A stretch of DNA of 35,594 nt from Chloroflexota bacterium (GTDB lineage: Bacteria > Chloroflexota > Dormibacteria > Dormibacterales > Dormibacteraceae). The translations under genes were made by a program, and so were the position numbers. The first letter of the stretch is position 1, and the number at the start of each line of letters is the position of its first letter. The stretch spans positions 1-35,594 of the forward strand of contig VBEK01000145.1 of assembly GCA_005889135.1 (NCBI GenBank). Direction: 5' to 3'. Shown here piece by piece: positions 13,791 through 21,767 of the stretch. The notes under the pieces were generated by a model. The model was not told the DNA's origin, made no database searches, and saw only the letters and a list, made by a program, of their open reading frames with translations.

Positions 13791-15192
13791 CGGTCTCGAA
13801 CTTCCCCGACCGCGGGCCATACGGCACGCCCACCTCCGGCGCCTCCTCGCGCAGGTCTTCTCGCTTCCAGCGCGCGCTCAGCCGCAGCAGAAGCGTGATG
13901 AAGAAGTAGGCGATGACGCCGTAGACGACGACGAGCGCGGCCAGCATCGACCACACGAACGATGCGGGAGCGTCGGTCACCGCCTCCGAGACGCGCATCG
14001 TGTCGTAGACGATCCACGGCTGCCGCCCGACCTCGGTCGTGATCCACCCCGCCTCTACGCACACGTACGCGCCTACCCCCGCGAGGGCGGCGAGGCGGTA
14101 GAACCAGCTCGAATCCGGCAGCCGGCGGCGACGCCAGATCACCCACAGGTACCAGACCGACAGCGCGGCGCCGACGCTGCCGAGGCCGACCATGGTGTCG
14201 AAGGCGAGGTGGGTGATGTTCGCCTCCACGGTGGTCGGGCGCGCGTCGGCTGGAAACGCGGAGAGGCCGCGGACGGTGGTGTTAGGCGAGTAGCCGACGA
14301 GGATCGAGTCGAGGGCGGGGATCGAGAGGCCGAGGTGGATCTCCCCCTGGTCGTCGATCAGACCGAGGACGACCTCGGGGTTGTGGTCCCTCGTCTGCCA
14401 CGTGATCTCCATGGCCGCGAACTTCTGCGGCTGGTCTTCGGCCATGGCCCGGGCGGCGAGGTCGCCGATGAGCAGCTGCCAGGGCGTCAGCAGGGCGGCC
14501 ACCGTGAAGGGCACGGCGAACGCGAGGCGCTGGTAGTGGTCGCGCCGGCCGCGCAACCAGGCCACGGCGTAGACGGACGCGACCATGAATCCGGCGGTCA
14601 GGTAGAGCGCGACGAGGAAGTGCCAGAACTCGTGGCCGAGCGCGCGGGTGAAAAGCGCGCCCATGACGTCGACGTCGGTGACCTGGCCGTTTGCACCCAG
14701 CGTCACGCCGCCGGGCGTGTTCATGAAGGAGTTCGAGGCGAGGACGCCGAAGGCTCCGAGCAGTCCCGCCGGCGGAAGCACGAGCCCGAGCAGGAAGTGC
14801 GTCCGCGGCCGGAGACGGTTCCAGCCGTAGAGATAGATGCCGATGAAGATCGCCTCGAGGAAGAAGGCCCAGCCCTCGATCGCAAAGCCCAGACCCATCG
14901 CGGCACCGAAGCGGCCCATGAGGCGCGGCCAGAGGATGCCGAACTCGAAGGAGAGGATGGTGCCGGTGACCGCGCCGACCGCGAACTGCACCGCCATCAC
15001 CACCGACCAGCGACGCGCGATCTTGAGCGCGACCGGGTCCTTGCGATAGATGCCGATGCCTTCCATGAGCAGGGTCAGCGAGGGAAGGGCGACTCCCAGG
15101 GGCACGAGGAGGACGTGGTAGGCGAGCGTGAAAGCCATCTGGATGCGGCTCGGAAGGAGTGCCGGCTCCAGCGCGTCCACGTCGACATCCAT
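13783..15192 (-). CDS. cydA: Cytochrome bd ubiquinol oxidase subunit I
   Basis: A 469-residue heme-bearing subunit I. Near the N-terminus SRIQMAFTLAYHVLLV has His26 (b595 ligand in the E. coli enzyme). E106 and E113 in FAIEGWAFFLE match the proton-channel glutamates. H191 in EFWHFLV and the Met in FDTMVGLG fit the b558 ligands, and GRQPW is the usual signature. The quinol-binding loop is short, as in the cyanide-insensitive/short-Q-loop subfamily. ATG 15192 lies 33 bp from the divergent DNA ligase gene. In this window it is the only terminal oxidase and could take electrons from the formate dehydrogenase via the quinone pool. Confidence 0.95.
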   Translation of the reverse strand: MDVDVDALEPALLPSRIQMAFTLAYHVLLVPLGVALPSLTLLMEGIGIYRKDPVALKIARRWSVVMAVQFAVGAVTGTILSFEFGILWPRLMGRFGAAMGLGFAIEGWAFFLEAIFIGIYLYGWNRLRPRTHFLLGLVLPPAGLLGAFGVLASNSFMNTPGGVTLGANGQVTDVDVMGALFTRALGHEFWHFLVALYLTAGFMVASVYAVAWLRGRRDHYQRLAFAVPFTVAALLTPWQLLIGDLAARAMAEDQPQKFAAMEITWQTRDHNPEVVLGLIDDQGEIHLGLSIPALDSILVGYSPNTTVRGLSAFPADARPTTVEANITHLAFDTMVGLGSVGAALSVWYLWVIWRRRRLPDSSWFYRLAALAGVGAYVCVEAGWITTEVGRQPWIVYDTMRVSEAVTDAPASFVWSMLAALVVVYGVIAYFFITLLLRLSARWKREDLREEAPEVGVPYGPRSGKFETGA

Positions 15193-15225
15193 CGTGGCAG
15201 AGCGGCTCGGTAGACTCGGCCGGCG

Positions 15226-16119
15226 ATGACGGAGTTCGCGCCGGCGCGGCTGCAGGCGACCAAGGAGCTTCCGCTCGGGGAGGGCTGGCTCTACGAGCCG
15301 AAGTTCGACGGCTATCGAGGACTCCTGGTCAACAGCGCCAGCGGCAAGGGGTCACTCTGGAGCCGCAACGACAAGGACCTCGGGCGCTGGTTCCCCGAGC
15401 TCATCGCCCTGGCCGGTCGACTGCCGCGCGGAACCGTGCTCGACGGCGAGATCGTGATGCCCACACCGACCGGGGTGAGCTTCCTCGCCCTGCAGGGCCG
15501 GCTGGCGTCGCTCGGTCGCGAGTCGCCCGTCGCGTTCATCGCCTTCGACGTCCTTCGATGTGGCGATGACCTGCGCGGGCGCGCTCTGTCACAGCGGCGC
15601 CGGCGACTCTTGCGTCTCGTCGACGAGGTCGCCGACACATCCCTGCAGCTGATGGCGCAGACGAGCGATCGGGACGCTGCTCTGGCGTGGCTGGAGGAGG
15701 ACCTTTCGATCAGCGGCATCGAGGGCGTGGTGGCGAAGCTCGACGAGCCTTACCCCAAGCCCGAGGTCAAGCGGTGGCGAAAGGTGCGCCGCACGGCCAC
15801 GATGGAGCTCGCCGTCAGAGGGTTCGTTCCCGAGGCGAACGGGGCGATGCGACTGGTGCTCGCGGACGGCCCCAACCTGGTCGGCACCACCTATCCGATC
15901 GCGGGCGCCGATGCCAAGGCGATCCAGAGCATCGCCTTGAATGCGACTCCAGCCGAGCATCGGATCTGGGCTCCATTCGAGGACGGCCGGCGCGATTGGC
16001 TCGAGCTGCCGTCCGGGATCGAGCTCGTGGCCGAGGTCACGGTCACGACCCTCGACTCGGGCACGCTGCGCCAGCCCGCGCGATTTGTCCGGTGGCGAGT
16101 CAGGGAGCCTTCCGAATAG
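15226..16119 (+). CDS. ATP-dependent DNA ligase (LigC-like)
   Basis: A 297-residue ATP-dependent DNA ligase made of only the adenylation and OB domains. Motif I has the AMP-accepting Lys in YEPKFDGYRG (about residues 23-32). Other motifs: WSRN, LDGEIV, FIAFDVLR, GIEGVVAK and WRKVRR. The C-terminal OB part ends VRWRVREPSE. The lean form resembles LigC enzymes of mycobacteria, used in nick sealing during repair rather than replication. No Ku or primase-polymerase gene is adjacent. ATG 15226; divergent from cydA. Confidence 0.92.
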   Translation: MTEFAPARLQATKELPLGEGWLYEPKFDGYRGLLVNSASGKGSLWSRNDKDLGRWFPELIALAGRLPRGTVLDGEIVMPTPTGVSFLALQGRLASLGRESPVAFIAFDVLRCGDDLRGRALSQRRRRLLRLVDEVADTSLQLMAQTSDRDAALAWLEEDLSISGIEGVVAKLDEPYPKPEVKRWRKVRRTATMELAVRGFVPEANGAMRLVLADGPNLVGTTYPIAGADAKAIQSIALNATPAEHRIWAPFEDGRRDWLELPSGIELVAEVTVTTLDSGTLRQPARFVRWRVREPSE

Positions 16120-16122
16120 AGA

Positions 16123-16196
16123 ATTCCGCACGTTTCCGCCATCTCGTGCGTTTCGCCGGCCGAGGATCCGAACGTTTCGGCCAACTCGTGCGGAAT
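16123..16196. repeat. REP-like repeat pair between convergent genes
   Basis: Two units of about 28 bp repeat directly with a 41-bp period: one begins CCGCACGTTTCCGCCA at 16127, the other CCGAACGTTTCGGCCA at 16168, each followed by a CTCGTGCG block. About 24 of the first 27 positions agree. The outer ends also form a perfect 10-bp inverted repeat, ATTCCGCACG (16123-16132) with CGTGCGGAAT (16187-16196). Each unit can fold alone (CGCACG with CGTGCG; CCGAA with TTCGG). It fills most of the 94-bp gap between the ligase and the giant membrane protein, both ending here, so it may stop transcription from both sides or be a dispersed palindromic repeat. Confidence 0.6.
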
Positions 16197-16213
16197 GGGC
16201 CTGGCGACCCGAG

Positions 16214-19200
16214 TCAGTCCCAGTGCGAGAACTGCGCCCGCATCCCCGAGGCGTAACGCTCGCGGCCAAGCGCCAGGGCCGTGGCCAGGACCAGCAGCAC
16301 GATGGCGACGGCCGCGAAGGCGATGAACAGGTAGCCCGCCGCTGCGATCAGGAGCATCGCCCGGAGCGACGCAAAGGCAAGCGCCAGGCCGCCGGCGGCG
16401 AGCATGGTCGAGCTGCGGAGGCCGACGCTGATGGCCACCGTCAGGGCGCCCTCCACCAGGAGCACGACCAGCCACCACACGTCGCCCTGCAGCGTCTGCG
16501 CCGCCGCCCAACCCATCACCAGCAAGAGGCCGAACGCAACGCATGCCCGCCTGAGCCACATGTCGACCCGCAGCTGGGCGTCCTGGCGCAGAAGGATGCC
16601 GACGAGCACAAGCCCGATGCCTGGGCCGATGAGCTCCCACGGACGCATGTCGACGAAGCGAGCGCCGAAGAACGCGGCCGTGCACGTCGCGACGATCGCC
16701 GCGTAACGGCCGGCACGGAACTTGTAGGTGTCGCTGTCGAGCCAGAACACCAACCCGTTGACCAGGAGAGCGAAGGCCGCGAGCGCAGCGCCCAGGCTGA
16801 ACGCCCCCGTGCGCGTCGGGAAGAAGAAGCCCGAGCCGGCCGCAGCGACGAGCGTGCCGAGGCCGAGGTAGCGGTGCATGTCGACGACCGGGTGGCGGCC
16901 GAGGAACGCGAAGGCGGCCCGGCCCAGCACCCACGTCGCCAGGCCGACGACGCCGAGGGCGGCCGCGTACAGGATCGTGTCCGCGCTGCGCGAGGCGAGC
17001 AGGATCGCCGCACCGATGAAGGCGGCGGCGGGCGCGAACGGAATCGCCCAGCGCAGCCGGTCCTGCATCGCCGATGTGTAGACCAGCGGCGCGAAGGCGA
17101 GCAGAGCGATGCCGGCGGCGTCGGGGTCGTTGTTGCCGGCCATCGCGGTGAGCGTGACCACTGCGATGCTCGCCGCCGCCGCCTCGACGCTCCACGCCCA
17201 GCGGTTCGGGAAGCGCGTCCTCAGACCCAGGCCTGCGAAGCCGGCGACCCACGCCAGGACGGCAAACCCGTTCTCGATCACCCGGTCGTCGGTCACGCCG
17301 GCGGCGACGAAGGCCACCCGCAGCGCGGGCACGAGCGCGAGCACGGCCGGGTAGGCGCCGTACCACCGTCCGGACCGCACGGCGGTGGCCGCGACAAGGG
17401 CGGCGATGACGACGAGCTCGACCGCCACGAGCGCCGCGGGCTCGTGCGCGTACGGCCACAGGTAGAGAGCCGGCGCTGCCGCGACCGTGATCACGGCCGC
17501 ATACCACCGCTCGACCTCGGTGCGCCCGCGCACAGACCACTCCGCGTGCGCCGCCGCGAGGGCGATGGCGACGAGGCCGAAGAGCCCGCTGTTCAGCTGG
17601 AGCACCCCGCAGGCGATCAGGGTGGCGATGACGCCCAGGAACGAGGCCGCGGCGCGCTGATACGGCCGCCACTCCGGCAGCGGCGCCTCCGACGCGAGCA
17701 GCGACCACGCGGCGAGCAGTCCCGCCGCGAGCAGGAACGCCGTGGCCTGCGGCCATGTGGGCAGGGCCTCGCGCATCGCAAGGTCGATGCCGGCGGCCGC
17801 CAGCACGGTCAGGACGATGAACCCCGCCGTGGGCAGCCGCTTCCGGCTCAACACCTGGCGGACCGCGTACCAACCACCTGTCAGGGCTACGGCCACGCCG
17901 GCCACCGCCGCGCCCTGCCACCTGTCTGGAATCACCGCCATTGCCACGCTCGCGGCGCCACCCGCTGCGCTGGACCATGCCAGCCAGGGCAGCTCGGGCT
18001 CGTCGCGAGTCAGGACCAGCCACCAGTAGGCCACCGCGATGACGGCAAGCGCGGCGGCAAGACGCCACCAGAGCTCGTCCGGCGAGCCGGTGAAGCACAG
18101 CGCCAGCGAGATGGCCGCGCCCCCGTGGACGAACCAACGACGCGAGGCGCTGGCGACCTGGTGCCGCGCCAGCGAGCGGACCTGGGCGGCCATGACGTAG
18201 ACCAGCGCCAGCACCGCGTCGAACGGACCACGCCATCCCTGGGCGCCGGCCGCGTCGACGCCGGCGAACCACGCCAGCGAGAACAGTCCTCGGGCGGCGA
18301 GCGGGCTGTAGCGCACGGCGCCGAACTCCGCGGCGGCGCCGAAACCGACCGCGGAGATCGCGAGCGCGGCGGCGATCTGCCAGTGCCCTGTCGCCACGAC
18401 GGAGCCAGCGAGGTTCGCGACCACCACGACCAGCGCGCCGTAGAAGAACAAGGAGTCGTGGCGGCGCAACGGGGCCATGCTCTCCCTCGTGTAGGGCACC
18501 GCATAAGCGAGGAGCCCGAGCGCGGCCACGGCCGCGGTCCATGCCCCGAGGTCGAGGGCCCGGCCAGTCGCGGCGAGGGCGAGCACCAGCGCGGCACGCA
18601 GGGTGTAGCCGGTGAGCGCCGAGGCCTCGGCATAAAAGTCGGCGCTGTACAGCGCGAACGCGATCCACAGCCCCACCGCCAGCGAGCGCTCCTCGCCGAG
18701 GGCGTACGCCCACGTCGCCAGCCCAAGGCCGCACACGACGGCGAGGTGCAGGTGGGCGACGTGCGGGCGGTACATCTCCCCGTAGCGGCCTAACAGCTCG
18801 GGCTGCCGGCTCAGCACGATCAGGGGGACGGCGACGACGAAGGGCAGGACGAAGTGGCCGCCTCCCACTCCCAGTGGTCCAGACGCTGCGCTCGCCGCGA
18901 GGATTGCGGCGGCCTCGCCCGCCCACGCCCTCTCCCGGCGGACAGCGAGGGCCTGAGCCGCGAGGTACGACAGCGCGAGCACGGCGAGGGTCACGGTCCA
19001 CAGCCAACCGTCCGGCTGGTAACGCACGGCGGCTCCCAGCGCGACCAGGGCCGAGGCGTGGCCGAACCACCGGAAGTCGGCGAAGACGCGGGCGCGAAAG
19101 ATCCACTCCCACGCCGCGTACACGAGCGGCCCGGCGGCGACGCCGGCCGCGGTCCAGTAGTCGCCGCCGATCCAATCGGAGGCGCTGAACAGCGCGAGCA

Positions 19201-20056
19201 GGACCGCGACGCCAGCCAGCTCGCCATACGGGCGCAGGTCGAGGCGCCTGGCTAGGACCCCATAGACGACCATGCAGGCGCTCGAGGTGATGGCGACCGC
19301 CTGGGGCACGGTCACGCCGCGGTGGCCGAGCTCGAGGAACGTCCACGCCGCGACGCCGACGAGCGGGAGCAGGACGGCGGCGAGCGCGATGTAGATGTGG
19401 CCCACGGACTGGAGGCCGGGCCGGCGGCGGGCGAGGTAGCCCGCGACGGCGAAGATGAGGTTGAGCGCGGCGACGGCGCCGACCCTTGCCTCTCCGCCCA
19501 GGCCGACCGAGCCGTACAGCTCGAAGAGGACGGTGGCGACGACAAGGAGGAAGGCGCCGAGGGACGCCAGCACCAGGACCGAGTTCTCGGCGAACAGGTC
19601 GCGAAGCGAGAAGGGCGCCGCGGGCGGGGCGGGTGGCGCCGGCGGCGCGCCTCCGGCCTCGGCCACGCCGGGGAGCGCCGCCGCAAGCTGCGGCGCCGGC
19701 GCAGGCGCCGGGGCGGTCGCGGGCCGGCGCCAGTCGGGCGAGAGCGCGGCCTCGACCTCGGCCCGGCGAGCCGAGTACCTGGCGATGAGGTCGACCGGCG
19801 CGCCGGCGCGGCCCAGGTCTTCGATCACCGACTGGATCCAGGTCCGCTCGCCCTCGAGCTGCTTCAGGTCGGCGATGGTGCCCCGGCGCGCCGCGATCCT
19901 CGCCGCCGCCATCGCCGCTGGCGTCGTGGCTCCGTGGCGGAGGAGCCTCAGCGCCGCCTCCGCCGCTTCGTCGGTGTGGGGCTCGAGCAGCTGGCCGCGG
20001 GCCCACTCGTGCCACTGCCGGTCGACATCGCCGTCGTGCGTCGGGGCGTCGCTCAC
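16214..20056 (-). CDS. Giant polytopic membrane protein
   Basis: A 1280-residue protein. Residues 1-105 are soluble and charged (WHEWARGQLLEPHTDEAAEA, then a likely coiled region to DWRRP). An Ala/Pro-rich linker follows (about 110-148), and from FSLRDLFAENSVLVLASLGA onward there are, by eye, more than 30 hydrophobic segments to the end. No catalytic or transport motif is visible. The architecture resembles very large actinobacterial membrane proteins with an SCO7613-type C-terminal region, whose function is unknown; the match is by general look only. GC-rich codons leave a second frame open along most of its length, but the hydrophobic pattern fixes this frame. It lies downstream of the M23 peptidase on the same strand with a 131-bp gap that contains only a short CAGTCTCA direct repeat. 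Confidence 0.8.
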   Translation of the reverse strand: MSDAPTHDGDVDRQWHEWARGQLLEPHTDEAAEAALRLLRHGATTPAAMAAARIAARRGTIADLKQLEGERTWIQSVIEDLGRAGAPVDLIARYSARRAEVEAALSPDWRRPATAPAPAPAPQLAAALPGVAEAGGAPPAPPAPPAAPFSLRDLFAENSVLVLASLGAFLLVVATVLFELYGSVGLGGEARVGAVAALNLIFAVAGYLARRRPGLQSVGHIYIALAAVLLPLVGVAAWTFLELGHRGVTVPQAVAITSSACMVVYGVLARRLDLRPYGELAGVAVLLALFSASDWIGGDYWTAAGVAAGPLVYAAWEWIFRARVFADFRWFGHASALVALGAAVRYQPDGWLWTVTLAVLALSYLAAQALAVRRERAWAGEAAAILAASAASGPLGVGGGHFVLPFVVAVPLIVLSRQPELLGRYGEMYRPHVAHLHLAVVCGLGLATWAYALGEERSLAVGLWIAFALYSADFYAEASALTGYTLRAALVLALAATGRALDLGAWTAAVAALGLLAYAVPYTRESMAPLRRHDSLFFYGALVVVVANLAGSVVATGHWQIAAALAISAVGFGAAAEFGAVRYSPLAARGLFSLAWFAGVDAAGAQGWRGPFDAVLALVYVMAAQVRSLARHQVASASRRWFVHGGAAISLALCFTGSPDELWWRLAAALAVIAVAYWWLVLTRDEPELPWLAWSSAAGGAASVAMAVIPDRWQGAAVAGVAVALTGGWYAVRQVLSRKRLPTAGFIVLTVLAAAGIDLAMREALPTWPQATAFLLAAGLLAAWSLLASEAPLPEWRPYQRAAASFLGVIATLIACGVLQLNSGLFGLVAIALAAAHAEWSVRGRTEVERWYAAVITVAAAPALYLWPYAHEPAALVAVELVVIAALVAATAVRSGRWYGAYPAVLALVPALRVAFVAAGVTDDRVIENGFAVLAWVAGFAGLGLRTRFPNRWAWSVEAAAASIAVVTLTAMAGNNDPDAAGIALLAFAPLVYTSAMQDRLRWAIPFAPAAAFIGAAILLASRSADTILYAAALGVVGLATWVLGRAAFAFLGRHPVVDMHRYLGLGTLVAAAGSGFFFPTRTGAFSLGAALAAFALLVNGLVFWLDSDTYKFRAGRYAAIVATCTAAFFGARFVDMRPWELIGPGIGLVLVGILLRQDAQLRVDMWLRRACVAFGLLLVMGWAAAQTLQGDVWWLVVLLVEGALTVAISVGLRSSTMLAAGGLALAFASLRAMLLIAAAGYLFIAFAAVAIVLLVLATALALGRERYASGMRAQFSHWD

Positions 20057-20187
20057 AGCGCCATCGTCGACACGGCCGGTATCACAGGCAGTCTCAGGCC
20101 AGTCTCAAAATGCAACGGCGCGAGCGGCCGGGGGGCCGGTTACGCTGCGGGCAGCCTAGGCCCGCTCCTGAGGCATGTCAATCGCGC

Positions 20188-21159
20188 TCACGCACAGCCG
20201 ACGAGCGGCAGCGGGTCGGCGGGCACACCTCCGACCTGGAGCTGGAAGTGGAGATGCGACCCGACGGAGAGACCGGTGCTGCCCACCGACCCCACCCTCT
20301 GGCCCTGCTGGACCTCGTCGCCGACGTTGACCGCGGTGTCTTCCATGTGGGCGTAGATCTCGACCAGTCCGTAGCTGTCCGTGACCTCGACGCGAAGGCC
20401 GAAGTAGTCGGCGTAGCCCGCTGCCGTGACCCTGCCACCCGCCGCGGCGAGGATGGGCGTCCCGTAGTCGGCGAGCAGGTCCACTCCGGAATGGAAGTGG
20501 AGGTAGCCGGCGTACGCGGGCTCGAGCGAGAAGTTGGTCGGCCCGAACTTCTGGATGATCTTCGCGCCCTGGATCGGGCACACGAGCTGACCGGGGTGCA
20601 GCGGGTCGGCCGGCGCGCCCGTGGGCAGGTTCGGGCTCGTCTCGGGGTCGAGCGGGATCACGAGCACCATGCCCGGCGTCAACACCGGGCCGCGGACGCT
20701 GTTGAAGCCGAGGATGGTGGTCGGGTCGACACCGAAGGCGTTCGCGAGGCTCGCGGCGGAGTCGTTGCGTTTGACGACGACGACCACGCCGGGCACCGGG
20801 GGCAGGGCCAGCGTCTCGCCTTGCTTGAGCGGAAGGCGCAGCCCGGGGTTGGACCAGAGGACCTCCCTGAGGGTGAGGCCGAAGGTGCGCGCGATGCCGT
20901 CGAGCGTGTCGCCGTCCAGCACCGGGTAGCGGATCGCCTTACGGTTGGGGAGCGCCGTCGTCGGGAGCGAGACCGGCTTGATGATCGTGCTGTCGCGGCC
21001 GAGGGCGACGTCGCCGAACTGGCCCTCGTTGGCCGCCCTGGCGTTGAGGGCGACGGTCCGGGCCGCGGATGACGTGGTGAGATCCGCGGCGCTGTAGCCG
21101 GAGATCGCGGTCGCCATCAAGAGGACCGCCGCGTGGCTCGCATAGCGGTAACTGCGCAA
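20188..21159 (-). CDS. LysM / M23 family metallopeptidase
   Basis: A 323-residue secreted or membrane-anchored cell-wall hydrolase. The N-terminus has one hydrophobic segment (HAAVLLMATAISGYSAADL). Two LysM-like peptidoglycan-binding units follow (YPVLDGDTLDGIARTFGLTL; VVKRNDSAASLANAFGVDPT). The C-terminus is an M23 lysostaphin-type domain with zinc ligands in HFHSGVDLLADYG (H and D), the metal-binding HLHF (SVGSHLHFQLQVGG), and YAHM. It should cut peptidoglycan cross-links. I use TTG 21159, preceded by GGGGGT at a good distance; ATG 21117 would cut off most of the signal segment. A good promoter lies at 21216-21245. Confidence 0.9.
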   Translation of the reverse strand: MRSYRYASHAAVLLMATAISGYSAADLTTSSAARTVALNARAANEGQFGDVALGRDSTIIKPVSLPTTALPNRKAIRYPVLDGDTLDGIARTFGLTLREVLWSNPGLRLPLKQGETLALPPVPGVVVVVKRNDSAASLANAFGVDPTTILGFNSVRGPVLTPGMVLVIPLDPETSPNLPTGAPADPLHPGQLVCPIQGAKIIQKFGPTNFSLEPAYAGYLHFHSGVDLLADYGTPILAAAGGRVTAAGYADYFGLRVEVTDSYGLVEIYAHMEDTAVNVGDEVQQGQRVGSVGSTGLSVGSHLHFQLQVGGVPADPLPLVGCA

Positions 21160-21215
21160 CGCCTACCCCCAGGGCTTGGCTTTCCCCACCCTCTTCAGGC
21201 GCGGAAGTCCGGGCC

Positions 21216-21245
21216 ACCGTAACAAAGCCCCCGGGCGAGCGTCAA
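21216..21245 (-). promoter_or_regulatory. Sigma-70-like promoter for the M23 peptidase
   Basis: On the minus strand TTGACG (21245-21240) is followed by an 18-nt spacer and TACGGT (21221-21216). Transcription would start near 21209 and leave a leader of about 50 nt before the TTG start at 21159. The -35 box matches the consensus in five of six bases. Confidence 0.5.
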
Positions 21246-21287
21246 ACACGGGCCCGCGCCACGCCCTGGCGGTCTTAGTCTGGTCAG

Positions 21288-21707
21288 GTGATCAAAGTCG
21301 GGGTCAGGATGCCATCCGACGTCGACGACGCGGGCGACTACCTGGCCAACGCGAGGGCGCTGGAGGCGGCGGGAGCGGGGCTGATCACCCTGGACGGCGA
21401 GGCACCGGACCGCTGGGTGCTGCTGGGCGCGATCGCGGCCGTGACCGAGCGCGTCCAGCTCCTGGCGGACGGCTCCGAGCCCGAGAGCCTGCGTGCCCTG
21501 AGCCGGGGCCGCCTGGTCGCGGACTCGGGCGAGTCATGGGTCGAGGTCGACGTGCCGGCGGACCGCGCCTCGTGGGTGGCGATGCTCGAGGACCAGGAAT
21601 CCGCCGGCGCCACGGGCGTCATCATCCCCTGGGACCCGCGCCTGATCGACCTGCTTCGCAACCCGGACCCGGACGACAGGAGCGACCTGCTGATCGCGAC
21701 AGGCTGA
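21288..21707 (+). CDS. Short luciferase-like (LLM) domain protein
   Basis: A 139-residue protein, GTG start. Its first 60 residues recall the start of F420/FMN-dependent luciferase-like monooxygenases: IKVGVRMP, then a helix ANARALEAAGAGLITLDG, then WVLLGAIAAVTERVQL. The rest (SWVEVDVPADRASW, GATGVIIPWDPRLIDLLRNP) fits the last strands and helices of such a barrel, but at 139 residues it is less than half the usual 300-350. It may be an internally deleted relative or an independent small protein; no active-site residue is recognisable. The formate dehydrogenase promoter lies just after it. Confidence 0.6.
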   Translation: MIKVGVRMPSDVDDAGDYLANARALEAAGAGLITLDGEAPDRWVLLGAIAAVTERVQLLADGSEPESLRALSRGRLVADSGESWVEVDVPADRASWVAMLEDQESAGATGVIIPWDPRLIDLLRNPDPDDRSDLLIATG

Positions 21708-21716
21708 GAGCCGAAC

Positions 21717-21745
21717 TTGACTCCCAAGCGAGGCTGAGCTAGCTT
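21717..21745 (+). promoter_or_regulatory. Promoter of the formate dehydrogenase operon
   Basis: TTGACT (21717-21722), a 17-nt spacer and TAGCTT (21740-21745) form a near-consensus sigma-70 promoter. Transcription would start near 21752, 16 nt before the TTG start codon. The ribosome site GGGGGG (21757-21762) lies between them. No clear activator site (FNR or FhlA type) is evident upstream. Confidence 0.55.
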
Positions 21746-21767
21746 CAACTCAGATAGGGGGGTCGAG

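Noticed and set aside
15891-20015. A 1374-residue minus-strand frame overlapping the giant membrane protein
   Set aside because: Its translation is Arg/Gly/Pro-rich low-complexity sequence typical of a shifted frame in GC-rich DNA, and it runs into the ligase gene.
21160-21240. Cyclic-di-AMP (ydaO) riboswitch before the LysM/M23 gene, suggested by GTAGGCG near the start codon
   Set aside because: The promoter at 21216-21245 leaves a leader of only about 50 nt, too short for this riboswitch class, and the other conserved blocks are absent.
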